DNA of 5,254 nucleotides, from contig CALALV010000044.1 of the NCBI GenBank assembly GCA_937925605.1, forward strand, positions 1 through 5,254, written 5' to 3'. This document shows, one piece after another, positions 1 through 5,254 of the stretch. How positions within the stretch are numbered: the stretch's first letter is position 1; every line of letters starts with the position of its first letter. Under the pieces are notes generated by a model. It was not told where the DNA came from. It saw only the letters and a program-made list of their open reading frames with translations, and did not search any database. The position numbers and the translations under genes are program-made. This DNA comes from an uncultured Woeseia sp. (GTDB lineage: Bacteria > Pseudomonadota > Gammaproteobacteria > Steroidobacterales > Woeseiaceae).

Positions 1-1
1 C

Positions 2-703
2 CGCGTCGCCTCCTGCGCCCTCGCGGCGCCCGCCAGCCTGTTCCGCGCCTCCCGCTATGCCCGCGCGTGTCGCGTGGCCTTCGGCCGGGCAATCGAGATC
101 GACCCCGCACACGTCGCCGCGCACCGCGGGCTGATCGGTTTTCACCTGCAGGCTCCGCGCCTCGTCGGCGGCGACAAGTCGACAGCCGAGCAGCTCGCGC
201 AGCGACTGGCCGCCCTGGACCGGGTCGAGGGCGGGCTTGCACTTGCGCGCGTCTTGCAGGCGACCGACCGGGACCCCGAGGCCCGAACCACGCTCGCAGA
301 GCTGACCCGCGAGGTGCCCGACGACCCGCGCCCGTGGCTGCAGCTCGGCTTCGACGCGCAAGGCAACGAGGACTGGGATGCCGCGCGCACGGCCTTCCTG
401 GCAGCGGCGGAGGCAGGCGACGAGCGCGCGTCGCACGTCGACGCGCGGCTGTCGGCGCTCTACCAGATCGGGCGCACGGCCGTATTCGCCGACGCGCGGC
501 ACGCCGAGGGCATCGACGCCCTGGTCCGCTATCTCGAGGCCGCGCCGCGGGCCGGCCTGCCGGGCCACGACTGGGCGCACTACCGCCGGGGGCTGTTGCT
601 CGATCACGCCGGCCGCAGCGACGAGGCCCGCGAGGCATTCGCGACCGCGCGCGCGCTGACCGAAGACGCCGGCCTGAAGGAACTGCTGGCCCGGCGGCGC
701 TGA
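2..703 (+). CDS. TPR-repeat protein, 5'-truncated by the window edge
   Basis: This is the C-terminal 233 residues of a tetratricopeptide-repeat protein. The frame is open from the first complete codon of the window. A GTG at 74 could serve as a start, but the residues before it (RYARACR at 20-26) run straight into the helix containing AFGRAIEIDP. I therefore place the true start left of the window. The visible part has an IEIDP repeat end (31-35), then FHLQAPRLVGGDK (47-59). This resembles the 'FYLQAPGxxGGGxDKA' signature I recall from a group of periplasmic or secreted gammaproteobacterial TPR proteins. Further TPR-like helix pairs lie at about 109-139 and 190-223. It ends in basic LARRR. 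TPR proteins are protein-binding scaffolds and nothing here shows the partner. Its TGA is one base from the stop of the opposing LOV-GGDEF gene, so the two converge and it is not part of that operon. The TPR call is fairly firm; the specific role is unknown. Confidence 0.8.
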   Translation, partial: RVASCALAAPASLFRASRYARACRVAFGRAIEIDPAHVAAHRGLIGFHLQAPRLVGGDKSTAEQLAQRLAALDRVEGGLALARVLQATDRDPEARTTLAELTREVPDDPRPWLQLGFDAQGNEDWDAARTAFLAAAEAGDERASHVDARLSALYQIGRTAVFADARHAEGIDALVRYLEAAPRAGLPGHDWAHYRRGLLLDHAGRSDEAREAFATARALTEDAGLKELLARRR

Positions 704-704
704 G

Positions 705-1694
705 CTACCCGGGCTGGCCGCCGGGCCGCACGCCGCCGAGCGTAATCAACTCGAGGCGGTCACGGCCCGCGTTCTTGGCCCGGTAGAGCGCGGTGTCGGC
801 AGCGGCGAGCAGGTCCTGTTCGACCAGTTCGCCGACCACTTCGGCCGTCGCGATCCCCACGCTCACGCTCAGCGTCGCATCGACGCCGGGCACCCGCAGC
901 TCGCGGACCGCCGCGAGCACGCGCTCGCCCTGCCCCAGCGCGGCCGACGGCGACAGGCCCGCGCTCAGCACGACGAACTCGTCGCCGCCGTAGCGGGCCA
1001 CGTAGTCGACCGCGCGCGAGAACACGCGCGACAGCGCGCCGGCGATCTTGCGCAGGCTGGCGTCGCCGGCGGGATGCCCGTGGTTGTCATTGACCCCCTT
1101 GAAGCCGTCCACGTCGACGATGAACAGCGACAGCACGGTGCCGGTGCGCAGCGCACGCCGCCATTCGCGGTTCAGCGTCATGCTGAACATGCGCCGGTTG
1201 TGCAGGCCGGTCAGGTCGTCGACCGCTGCGAGCCGCTGCAGCTGCCGGTTCAGCCGCTCGAGTTCCGCGCCGCGCTCCCAGACGAGCTGCTCGCGCACAA
1301 CCCGCGCCGTGACGTCCTTCTGGATGCCGATATAGTGCGTGAGCCTGCCCGCGTCGTCGAGCAGCGGCGACAGGCTCAGCTCGTTGTAGAACAGCTGGCC
1401 GTCCTTGCGGAAGTTGCGCAGCGTGACGAGGCAGGTTCCCTGCGCCGCAATCGCCCGCCGCACGCGGTCAAGCCCCTTTTGCTCGCGCTGGTCGCCCTGC
1501 AGGAAGCGGCAGTTGCGGCCGATGACCTCGGCCGCGGCGTAGCCGGTCATTTCCTCGAAGGCCGGGTTGACGTAGACCAGCGGCATGTCGTCCCGCCGCG
1601 CGTCGGAAATCGCGAGACCGTCGCGCGTGGCGTCGGCCACCTTGCGCAGGGTCGAGAGATCGAGTTCGCTGCCGTTCCCGGACTGCGTGCCCAT
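705..1694 (-). CDS. LOV-GGDEF protein: predicted blue-light-regulated diguanylate cyclase
   Basis: A 329-aa soluble cytoplasmic protein predicted to make c-di-GMP from two GTP. Residues about 15-130 form a PAS-type LOV domain. It has the flavin-binding GRNCRFLQ motif (59-66) with the adduct-forming Cys62, Arg63 and Gln66, flavin-contacting Asn94 and Asn104, and the signalling Gln125 in GIQKD. A DVT motif (127-129) leads into a charged helix, likely a coiled coil (about 130-157). The cyclase begins at DDLTGLHNRR (159-168). Its Mg2+/GTP residues are present: Asp194 in VDVDGFK, Asn202 and Asp211. GGDEF is intact at 236-240, and the product-inhibition I-site RAVD (227-230) sits five residues before it. 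The ATG at 1694 is chosen because it follows a GAAGAGG ribosome site and precedes the LOV domain. The open frame continues upstream to 2456, but that part overlaps the barrel gene in another frame. It is the last gene of the minus-strand block. In known LOV-GGDEF proteins light raises cyclase activity; the sign of regulation here is inferred. Confidence 0.93.
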   Translation of the reverse strand: MGTQSGNGSELDLSTLRKVADATRDGLAISDARRDDMPLVYVNPAFEEMTGYAAAEVIGRNCRFLQGDQREQKGLDRVRRAIAAQGTCLVTLRNFRKDGQLFYNELSLSPLLDDAGRLTHYIGIQKDVTARVVREQLVWERGAELERLNRQLQRLAAVDDLTGLHNRRMFSMTLNREWRRALRTGTVLSLFIVDVDGFKGVNDNHGHPAGDASLRKIAGALSRVFSRAVDYVARYGGDEFVVLSAGLSPSAALGQGERVLAAVRELRVPGVDATLSVSVGIATAEVVGELVEQDLLAAADTALYRAKNAGRDRLELITLGGVRPGGQPG

Positions 1695-1698
1695 GCCG

Positions 1699-1705
1699 CC
1701 TCTTC
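1699..1705 (-). promoter_or_regulatory. Ribosome binding site of the LOV-GGDEF gene
   Basis: On the minus strand GAAGAGG lies four bases before the ATG at 1694. The spacing is somewhat short, but this is a purine-rich Shine-Dalgarno match. It decides the start in a frame that stays open for another 250 codons upstream. Confidence 0.55.
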
Positions 1706-1735
1706 GCCCCGCCCGTCGCTGCCCGATGCCCGATT

Positions 1736-2623
1736 CTAGCGGCAATCGGCCGGCCGTGACGCGATCCCGGGGCGCCGACCCGCGACCAGGCCGAGCGTGA
1801 CCAGCCAGGCATCGTCCGCCGCGGCGGTGAGTCGCGTGCCGGCATCGTCGGTCAGCCGGTGGCGGCGCCCGAATTCGTAGCCGCCGCCGAGCTCCAGCGC
1901 GAACCGGTGGCCGAGCTCGAGGTGCCAGGCGACGGTCGCGCGGCCCGCGCGTTGCCGGTAATCGAAGCGCCCGCCGGTCTCGTCGCTGGCCACGGCCCAG
2001 CGGTGCCCGGCAGGACACAGCCGCAGCCGCAGCCGCTGCGCGGGCGCGAACTGCCAGTCGATGCCGGCCTGCGGCCAGCCGAGATGCCACGCCAGCCGCT
2101 CGCCCGTGTATCGGACACCCGCCAACGGATACACGAGCGGCCGGCCCAGGCGCTGGTCGCGGGCGACGCCGAGCAGCAGGTCCGTGCGCTCGCCGAGCGC
2201 CCGGACCGCCGTCGCCGACAGGTCGAGCGTCAGCTCGTCCCGGCTCCAGCGATCGAGCGGTTCCTTGAACACGTTCGAGGAGGCCGAGAGGCCCGGCGCG
2301 AAGGTCACCAGGAGCGACCAGTCGCGCCCGCTGCGCTCGAGCACGAACGGCAACGCGAGGCGATGCAGGTCGCGGTTGCGGCCGGCAAGGCCCGCGTACT
2401 CGTAGCGCGTGTAGACGTAGTCGAGACCGACGCGCAGGCCGTCGGCCAGCGGCCATTCGCCCGCGAGCCGGTGCTCGGCCGCGTCGATGCGCCCGGCCGG
2501 CGCGATACCGAAGCTCGCGGCCTCGACGCGGCTCAGCTGCGCCGCGAGCCAGGCGCCGTCAGTCGCCGCGCACGCGCAGGACCACGCGAGCAATGCCGTG
2601 CCAACGATGATGCGCCGCGCCAT
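1736..2623 (-). CDS. Secreted protein, probable outer-membrane beta-barrel
   Basis: A 295-aa protein with an N-terminal signal peptide: basic MARR, a hydrophobic core IIVGTALLAW, and an Ala-Cys-Ala cleavage site after residue 19 (or after Ala20). The nearby cysteines do not fit a lipobox (the -3 residue is Ala or Ser), so signal peptidase I is more likely than lipoprotein processing. The rest has no long hydrophobic helix. It is made of short alternating polar/apolar stretches rich in aromatic residues, such as LRVGLDYVYTRYEYAG, WSLLVTFAPGL, ATVAWHLELGHRFALELGGGYEF and AWLVTLGLVAG. These fit antiparallel strands of an outer-membrane barrel. The general pattern recalls the DUF6268 group of barrel proteins, but I cannot confirm membership. 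The ATG at 2623 lies 24 nt after the phosphodiesterase stop and gives the full signal peptide. No good Shine-Dalgarno is visible, so translational coupling is possible. Ligand or role is unknown. Its place between two c-di-GMP enzymes suggests a co-regulated envelope function. Confidence 0.75.
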   Translation of the reverse strand: MARRIIVGTALLAWSCACAATDGAWLAAQLSRVEAASFGIAPAGRIDAAEHRLAGEWPLADGLRVGLDYVYTRYEYAGLAGRNRDLHRLALPFVLERSGRDWSLLVTFAPGLSASSNVFKEPLDRWSRDELTLDLSATAVRALGERTDLLLGVARDQRLGRPLVYPLAGVRYTGERLAWHLGWPQAGIDWQFAPAQRLRLRLCPAGHRWAVASDETGGRFDYRQRAGRATVAWHLELGHRFALELGGGYEFGRRHRLTDDAGTRLTAAADDAWLVTLGLVAGRRPGIASRPADCR

Positions 2624-2647
2624 GGCGCAAGTGTAACGGAGCGGCGC

Positions 2648-4852
2648 TCAGCCGACGGCGCTTTCCAGTGCCGCGGTCGCGATGAGCGGCTCGTCGAAGG
2701 CCGTGAGTACTTCGGCCAGCGGCTGCGGCCGGCCGACCTGGTAACCCTGCGCGAAATCGATCCCGGCGCGACGCAGTCGCTCGACGATTTGCTCGTTCTC
2801 GACGAACTCCGCGACGGTCTGCGCGTCGATCACGCGCGCGATCCGCGCAACGGACTCGACGATCGCCTCGGACAGCGGGTTCTCGAGTATGTCGCGCACG
2901 AACACGCCGTCGATCTTGACGTACTGCACCGGCAGGTCCTTCAGGTAGGCGAAGGAACACTGGCCGGTGCCGAAGTCGTCAAGCGCAATGCGGCAGCCCA
3001 GCCGCCGGAAGCGCTGCAGCAGGTCCTGCGCGCGCTCGAGGTTGCGCATGACGGAGGTCTCGGTAATTTCGAAGCAGAACGTGTCGGGCGCGATGCCGCT
3101 GTTGCGGATAGACGACTCGACGAATCCCGGAAACGCTTCGTCCATCATGGACTGCGTCGACACGTTGATGCTGAAGCTCGCGAGGTTCAGCTCGAGCTGG
3201 TTCTCGCGCTGGCTCAGCGCGTCGGTCGCGGTGCGCACGACCCAGCGGTCGATCGACGCCATCATCTGGTAGCGCTCGGCGGCCGACAGGAAGCGCTCGG
3301 GAGACAGCATGCGGCCCTCGCCGTCCACCATGCGCAGCAGGATTTCGTAGCGCGGCCGGCTGTCGAGGTCGCCGAGCGGCACGATAGGCTGCGCGAACAG
3401 CTCGAAACGGTTGTCGATCAGGGCGGCCTGCAACAGCCCGACCTGGTCGAGATCCTCGCGCCGGCGCAGCACGCTCGCATCGAGGTCATGGAACACGACG
3501 CACTGGTCGCCGCCGCGCGCCTTCGCCGAGCGGGCCGCGACCTCGGCCGTGTTCAGCGCCGTCGCCGCGTCGCGGGCGACCGTCGGCAGCAGGGCGATGC
3601 CGACGCTGACTTCGACCGGAATCCGGCGCTGCTCGAAAGCGACGGGCTGGCGCAGCAGGCGCTCGCGCAGCAGGTCACCGGTCGCGAGCGCACGGGCCTC
3701 GTCGGCTGCCGGCAGGTAGAGAGCGAGCACGCCGCCCTGCAGGTCGCAGGCGATCGCGCCGGTGCCGCCGGCGTCGGCGGCCTGTGCCAGCACGTGGCGG
3801 ATCGCCGCGTCGCCGGCGAAGTGGCCGTGCATCTCGTTGACGACGTGCAGCTTGTCGATGTCGACCAGCAGCAGCGCGCTGTCCCCGGCCGGTGCCTCGC
3901 GCAGCTGCCGGTCAATGATCGCGAGCAGGTCGTGACGGGTCAGCGGGGCGACGGCCTCCGTCGCCGCAACCTGCAGCAGGACGGCGAGCTTCGAGGCCAC
4001 GACCCGGGCGCAACGGACCTCGTCGTCGCGCAGCGTCTCGCCGCCGACCAGCGCGAAGACTCCGGTCACCTCGTCACGTTCGTTCAGCACCGGCGACGAC
4101 AGCACGCGTGCCGTGTCGGTATCGCTGCCGGCGACCCGCGCCAGCGCCGACGGCGCGTCGGCAAGCAGCACCCGCCGGCGCTTGCGCGCCGCGGCGTGCA
4201 GCCGGCGAAAGATGGGACCGATGCGCGACAGCGTGCGGGCCGACAGCGGTGCCGTCGGCCGCATGCCGGCGGCGACGGCCGGGTCCTCGCCCCAGAGCAC
4301 GGCAAGCTGCGCGCCGAAATGTACCGCGACGGCACCAAGCGCCTCGTCGAGCGCGCCGTCGCTTGCGCCTTGCGCGCACAGGTCGTCGAGCCGGACCAGC
4401 AGCTTTGCGTTTTCCCGCTCGCGTGCCGAAAGCTCGCGCGAGGCGGTCAGCTCGATGCTGATGTCGAGCTGCTTGTGCAGGCAGTCGAGAATCGGCTTGA
4501 CGATGCGCCGCGCATGCTCGGCCTCGAGCTGGCGGCCCCGGGTCTGCACGAGCAGCTGGCCCAATTGCTCTTCGCCGGGCCGTCCCAGCGGGAACGCGTG
4601 CGCGAAGCGGCCGCTGGCCAGCTCTACGCAGCCCGCATCGCTCGCGAAGACGTTGTGCACGAAGCCGTCGTCCGGCCAGTGGCGGGCATCGTCACCGCCC
4701 GGGCCGCACCAGGCGCGGCGCCCGTCGGCGCCGTAGACGGCGACCGACAGCACGTCGTCCAGCCCATCCTTGAGCTGCCCGGCGAACAGGGTCAGCGTGC
4801 CGGCATCGAGGTAATCGCGGATGCCCTGGTCTTTCGGCATGGGTCCGTCCAT
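2648..4852 (-). CDS. GAF / degenerate GGDEF / EAL protein, predicted c-di-GMP phosphodiesterase
   Basis: A 734-aa protein without signal peptide or membrane segment, so cytoplasmic. Residues 1-150 are an unassigned sensory-like region ending in a helix (about 110-152). About 155-295 is GAF-like (SSPVLNERDEVTGVFALVGG at 252-271). About 308-455 is a GGDEF domain that keeps LLVDIDKLHVVNEMHGHFAGD, but its signature is replaced by QGGVL (372-376), so it should not make c-di-GMP. About 466-722 is an EAL domain with all the metal and catalytic residues I look for: Glu503 (the motif reads EIL), Asn563, Glu595, Asp625-Asp626 in DDFGTG, Lys646, Glu682/Glu685 and Gln702 in AQGYQVGRP. Hydrolysis of c-di-GMP to pGpG is expected, perhaps with the dead GGDEF acting as a GTP-sensing regulatory module, as known in some tandem proteins. 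An in-frame TGA at 4862-4864 limits the start to the ATG at 4852 or the one four codons later at 4840. It is the first gene of the block, just downstream of a sigma-28-type promoter. Confidence 0.92.
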   Translation of the reverse strand: MDGPMPKDQGIRDYLDAGTLTLFAGQLKDGLDDVLSVAVYGADGRRAWCGPGGDDARHWPDDGFVHNVFASDAGCVELASGRFAHAFPLGRPGEEQLGQLLVQTRGRQLEAEHARRIVKPILDCLHKQLDISIELTASRELSARERENAKLLVRLDDLCAQGASDGALDEALGAVAVHFGAQLAVLWGEDPAVAAGMRPTAPLSARTLSRIGPIFRRLHAAARKRRRVLLADAPSALARVAGSDTDTARVLSSPVLNERDEVTGVFALVGGETLRDDEVRCARVVASKLAVLLQVAATEAVAPLTRHDLLAIIDRQLREAPAGDSALLLVDIDKLHVVNEMHGHFAGDAAIRHVLAQAADAGGTGAIACDLQGGVLALYLPAADEARALATGDLLRERLLRQPVAFEQRRIPVEVSVGIALLPTVARDAATALNTAEVAARSAKARGGDQCVVFHDLDASVLRRREDLDQVGLLQAALIDNRFELFAQPIVPLGDLDSRPRYEILLRMVDGEGRMLSPERFLSAAERYQMMASIDRWVVRTATDALSQRENQLELNLASFSINVSTQSMMDEAFPGFVESSIRNSGIAPDTFCFEITETSVMRNLERAQDLLQRFRRLGCRIALDDFGTGQCSFAYLKDLPVQYVKIDGVFVRDILENPLSEAIVESVARIARVIDAQTVAEFVENEQIVERLRRAGIDFAQGYQVGRPQPLAEVLTAFDEPLIATAALESAVG

Positions 4853-4873
4853 GGTGTTACTTCATCCCGTCGC

Positions 4874-4900
4874 TTATCGGCCGGCACTGCCCGTGCTTTA
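4874..4900 (-). promoter_or_regulatory. Sigma-28 (FliA) promoter for the c-di-GMP operon
   Basis: Read on the minus strand, TAAAGCAC (4900-4893) and GCCGATAA (4881-4874) are separated by exactly 11 bp. The enterobacterial FliA consensus is TAAAGTTT-N11-GCCGATAA, so the -10 matches 8 of 8 and the -35 matches 5 of 8, including the TAAAG core. Transcription should begin near 4867, leaving a leader of only about 15 nt before the ATG at 4852, or about 27 nt if translation starts at 4840. No comparable sigma-70 pair stands out nearby. This links the phosphodiesterase, barrel and LOV-GGDEF genes to motility control. Confidence 0.8.
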
Positions 4901-4906
4901 GTCGCG

Positions 4907-4929
4907 CCGGCGGGCTAAAGTCCCGCCGG
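4907..4929. repeat. Perfect palindrome around the rightward -35 box
   Basis: Arms CCGGCGGG (4907-4914) and CCCGCCGG (4922-4929) are exact reverse complements around the 7-nt centre CTAAAGT. The right arm covers the end of the -35 element and the start of the spacer of the rightward sigma-28 promoter, and the centre holds TAAAGT. A second, shorter inverted pair (CTTTAG 4896-4901, CTAAAG 4915-4920) simply reflects the two back-to-back -35 boxes. The palindrome could be an operator for a dimeric regulator, but GC-rich DNA makes such arms fairly easy to find by chance. It lies upstream of both expected transcription starts, so it is not a leader hairpin or a terminator. Confidence 0.5.
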
Positions 4930-4942
4930 TCGCTGCCGACAT
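4916..4942 (+). promoter_or_regulatory. Sigma-28 (FliA) promoter for the rightward gene
   Basis: TAAAGTCC (4916-4923), an 11-bp spacer, then GCCGACAT (4935-4942). It matches the FliA consensus at 6 of 8 positions in each element with the exact spacing. Expected transcription start is near 4949, giving a leader of about 23 nt that contains the GGAG ribosome site of the TTG-started gene. It is back to back with the leftward promoter, with 15 bp between the two -35 octamers. Confidence 0.72.
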
Positions 4943-4957
4943 CGCTTGCAGGTCCCA

Positions 4958-4963
4958 GCGGAG
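4958..4963 (+). promoter_or_regulatory. Ribosome binding site deciding the TTG start at 4972
   Basis: GCGGAG lies eight bases before TTG 4972, with a GGAG core and good spacing. The alternative ATG at 4993 has no comparable site at the right distance: the purines just before it (GACGAATGG) do not match. This favours the rare TTG start. Confidence 0.6.
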
Positions 4964-4971
4964 CCGGCGCC

Positions 4972-5254
4972 TTGAACAAGATAGACGAATGGATGCAGCG
5001 CTTGCGCGACCTGGGTCACAAGCCGCAGGAGCGCGTGCGGGCTTTCGACCGCGACGTCGTCATGACCCGGACCCAGGCGCACCGCTTCCGCGAACTCCAG
5101 GACCTGGGTTTTCCGGAAAGTCCCGAACCGGCCGCCCCGGTCGAACGCGACTGGTACGCGCTGGACGACGCTTGCCGGCGCCTGGGCTGCGAGCCGACGA
5201 CGCTGCTCGAGGCCGCCGCCGCCGGCCGGCTCGCCTGCTACGTCCCGGCGACGG
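4972..5254 (+). CDS. Unrecognised protein with possible helix-turn-helix, 3'-truncated
   Basis: The first 94 residues of a gene that runs off the right edge. I do not recognise the family. The N-terminus (MNKIDEWMQRLRDLG) looks helical and charged, with no signal peptide or membrane segment. A Pro/Glu-rich linker lies at about 48-58. From residue 61, WYALDDACRRLGCEPTTLL followed by EAAAAGRL fits the spacing of excisionase/MerR-type helix-turn-helix domains (Trp/Tyr, 'eAa..LG', 'L...G.l'), so DNA binding is possible but not shown. Two weakly similar stretches, LRDLGHKPQE (11-20) and LQDLGFPESPE (42-52), hint at an internal repeat. Start choice: TTG 4972 has a GGAG site at good distance; ATG 4993 (residue 8) is the alternative. 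It lies just downstream of a sigma-28-type promoter, divergent from the c-di-GMP operon, so a motility-linked role is likely but unspecified. Confidence 0.7.
   Translation, partial: MNKIDEWMQRLRDLGHKPQERVRAFDRDVVMTRTQAHRFRELQDLGFPESPEPAAPVERDWYALDDACRRLGCEPTTLLEAAAAGRLACYVPAT

Noticed and set aside
700..745. Possible bidirectional terminator at the convergent gene ends
   Set aside because: A 5-bp CCCGG/CCGGG hairpin is present but has no T-run on either strand and lies inside coding sequence. No intrinsic terminator can be supported.
67..786. A 239-codon plus-strand frame over the TPR gene
   Set aside because: The product is almost all Arg, Ala, Pro and Gly, typical of a shifted-frame shadow. 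The frame starting at position 2 has TPR helices and a normal composition.
1720..1733. Tandem TGCCCGA x2 between the barrel and LOV-GGDEF genes
   Set aside because: Only two 7-bp copies, partly within a 41-nt gap of biased composition; too short to tell from chance and not linked to any site.
1695..2456. Upstream extension of the LOV-GGDEF frame (to an apparent 583-aa protein)
   Set aside because: The added part is Arg/Ala/Pro-rich, overlaps the barrel gene in another frame, and has no domain. The ATG at 1694 has a ribosome site and a normal LOV N-terminus.
1859..4918. A 1019-codon open frame on the plus strand
   Set aside because: It lies opposite the EAL gene and most of the barrel gene, both of which have clear domains or a signal peptide. 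Its product is low-complexity, rich in Arg/Ala/Gln/Val with no recognisable domain, and it runs across the divergent promoter region. Long antisense frames are expected in DNA this GC-rich.
4907..4929. Palindrome read as a transcription terminator
   Set aside because: It has no following T-run, lies upstream of both expected transcription starts, and sits between divergent genes.
1..5254. CRISPR arrays, tRNA/rRNA genes, insertion sequences or attachment sites
   Set aside because: No regularly spaced repeats, cloverleaf-like segments, transposase frames or long terminal inverted repeats were seen. Nearly all the window is accounted for by the genes above.

Overview
The window is very GC-rich (about 70% by eye) and densely coding. 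It looks like the chromosome of a flagellated gammaproteobacterium. That placement rests on two near-consensus sigma-28 (FliA) promoters, a TPR protein type that I associate with this group, and c-di-GMP enzymes with proteobacterial domain layouts. The species cannot be read from the sequence.

Layout. Positions 2-703 (+) hold the 3' part of a tetratricopeptide-repeat protein whose start lies left of the window. It converges with a three-gene minus-strand block, and the two stop codons are one base apart. Read from right to left, the block is: a 734-aa GAF / degenerate GGDEF / EAL protein (4852-2648), probably a c-di-GMP phosphodiesterase; a 295-aa secreted protein that looks like an outer-membrane beta-barrel (2623-1736); and a 329-aa LOV-GGDEF protein (1694-705), a predicted blue-light-responsive diguanylate cyclase. 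Gaps of 24 and 41 nt suggest one transcript. Right of a 119-bp divergent intergenic region, a plus-strand gene starts at TTG 4972 and runs off the window. It is unrecognised and may carry an excisionase/MerR-like DNA-binding helix-turn-helix.

Control. The divergent region carries two back-to-back sigma-28-type promoters, one facing each way. Both have a TAAAG -35 element, an exact 11-bp spacer and a GCCGA -10 element. An 8-bp-arm palindrome encloses the -35 box of the rightward promoter. If these promoters work, both flanking units belong to the late flagellar (motility) regulon.

How the genes may work together (inference). Motile cells would make, from one transcript, a c-di-GMP-degrading enzyme and a light-switched c-di-GMP-making enzyme, with an envelope protein between them. 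This would let blue light bias the choice between swimming and attachment. The LOV photocysteine and other flavin-site residues, the GGDEF active site with its inhibitory RxxD site, and the EAL catalytic residues can all be seen intact.
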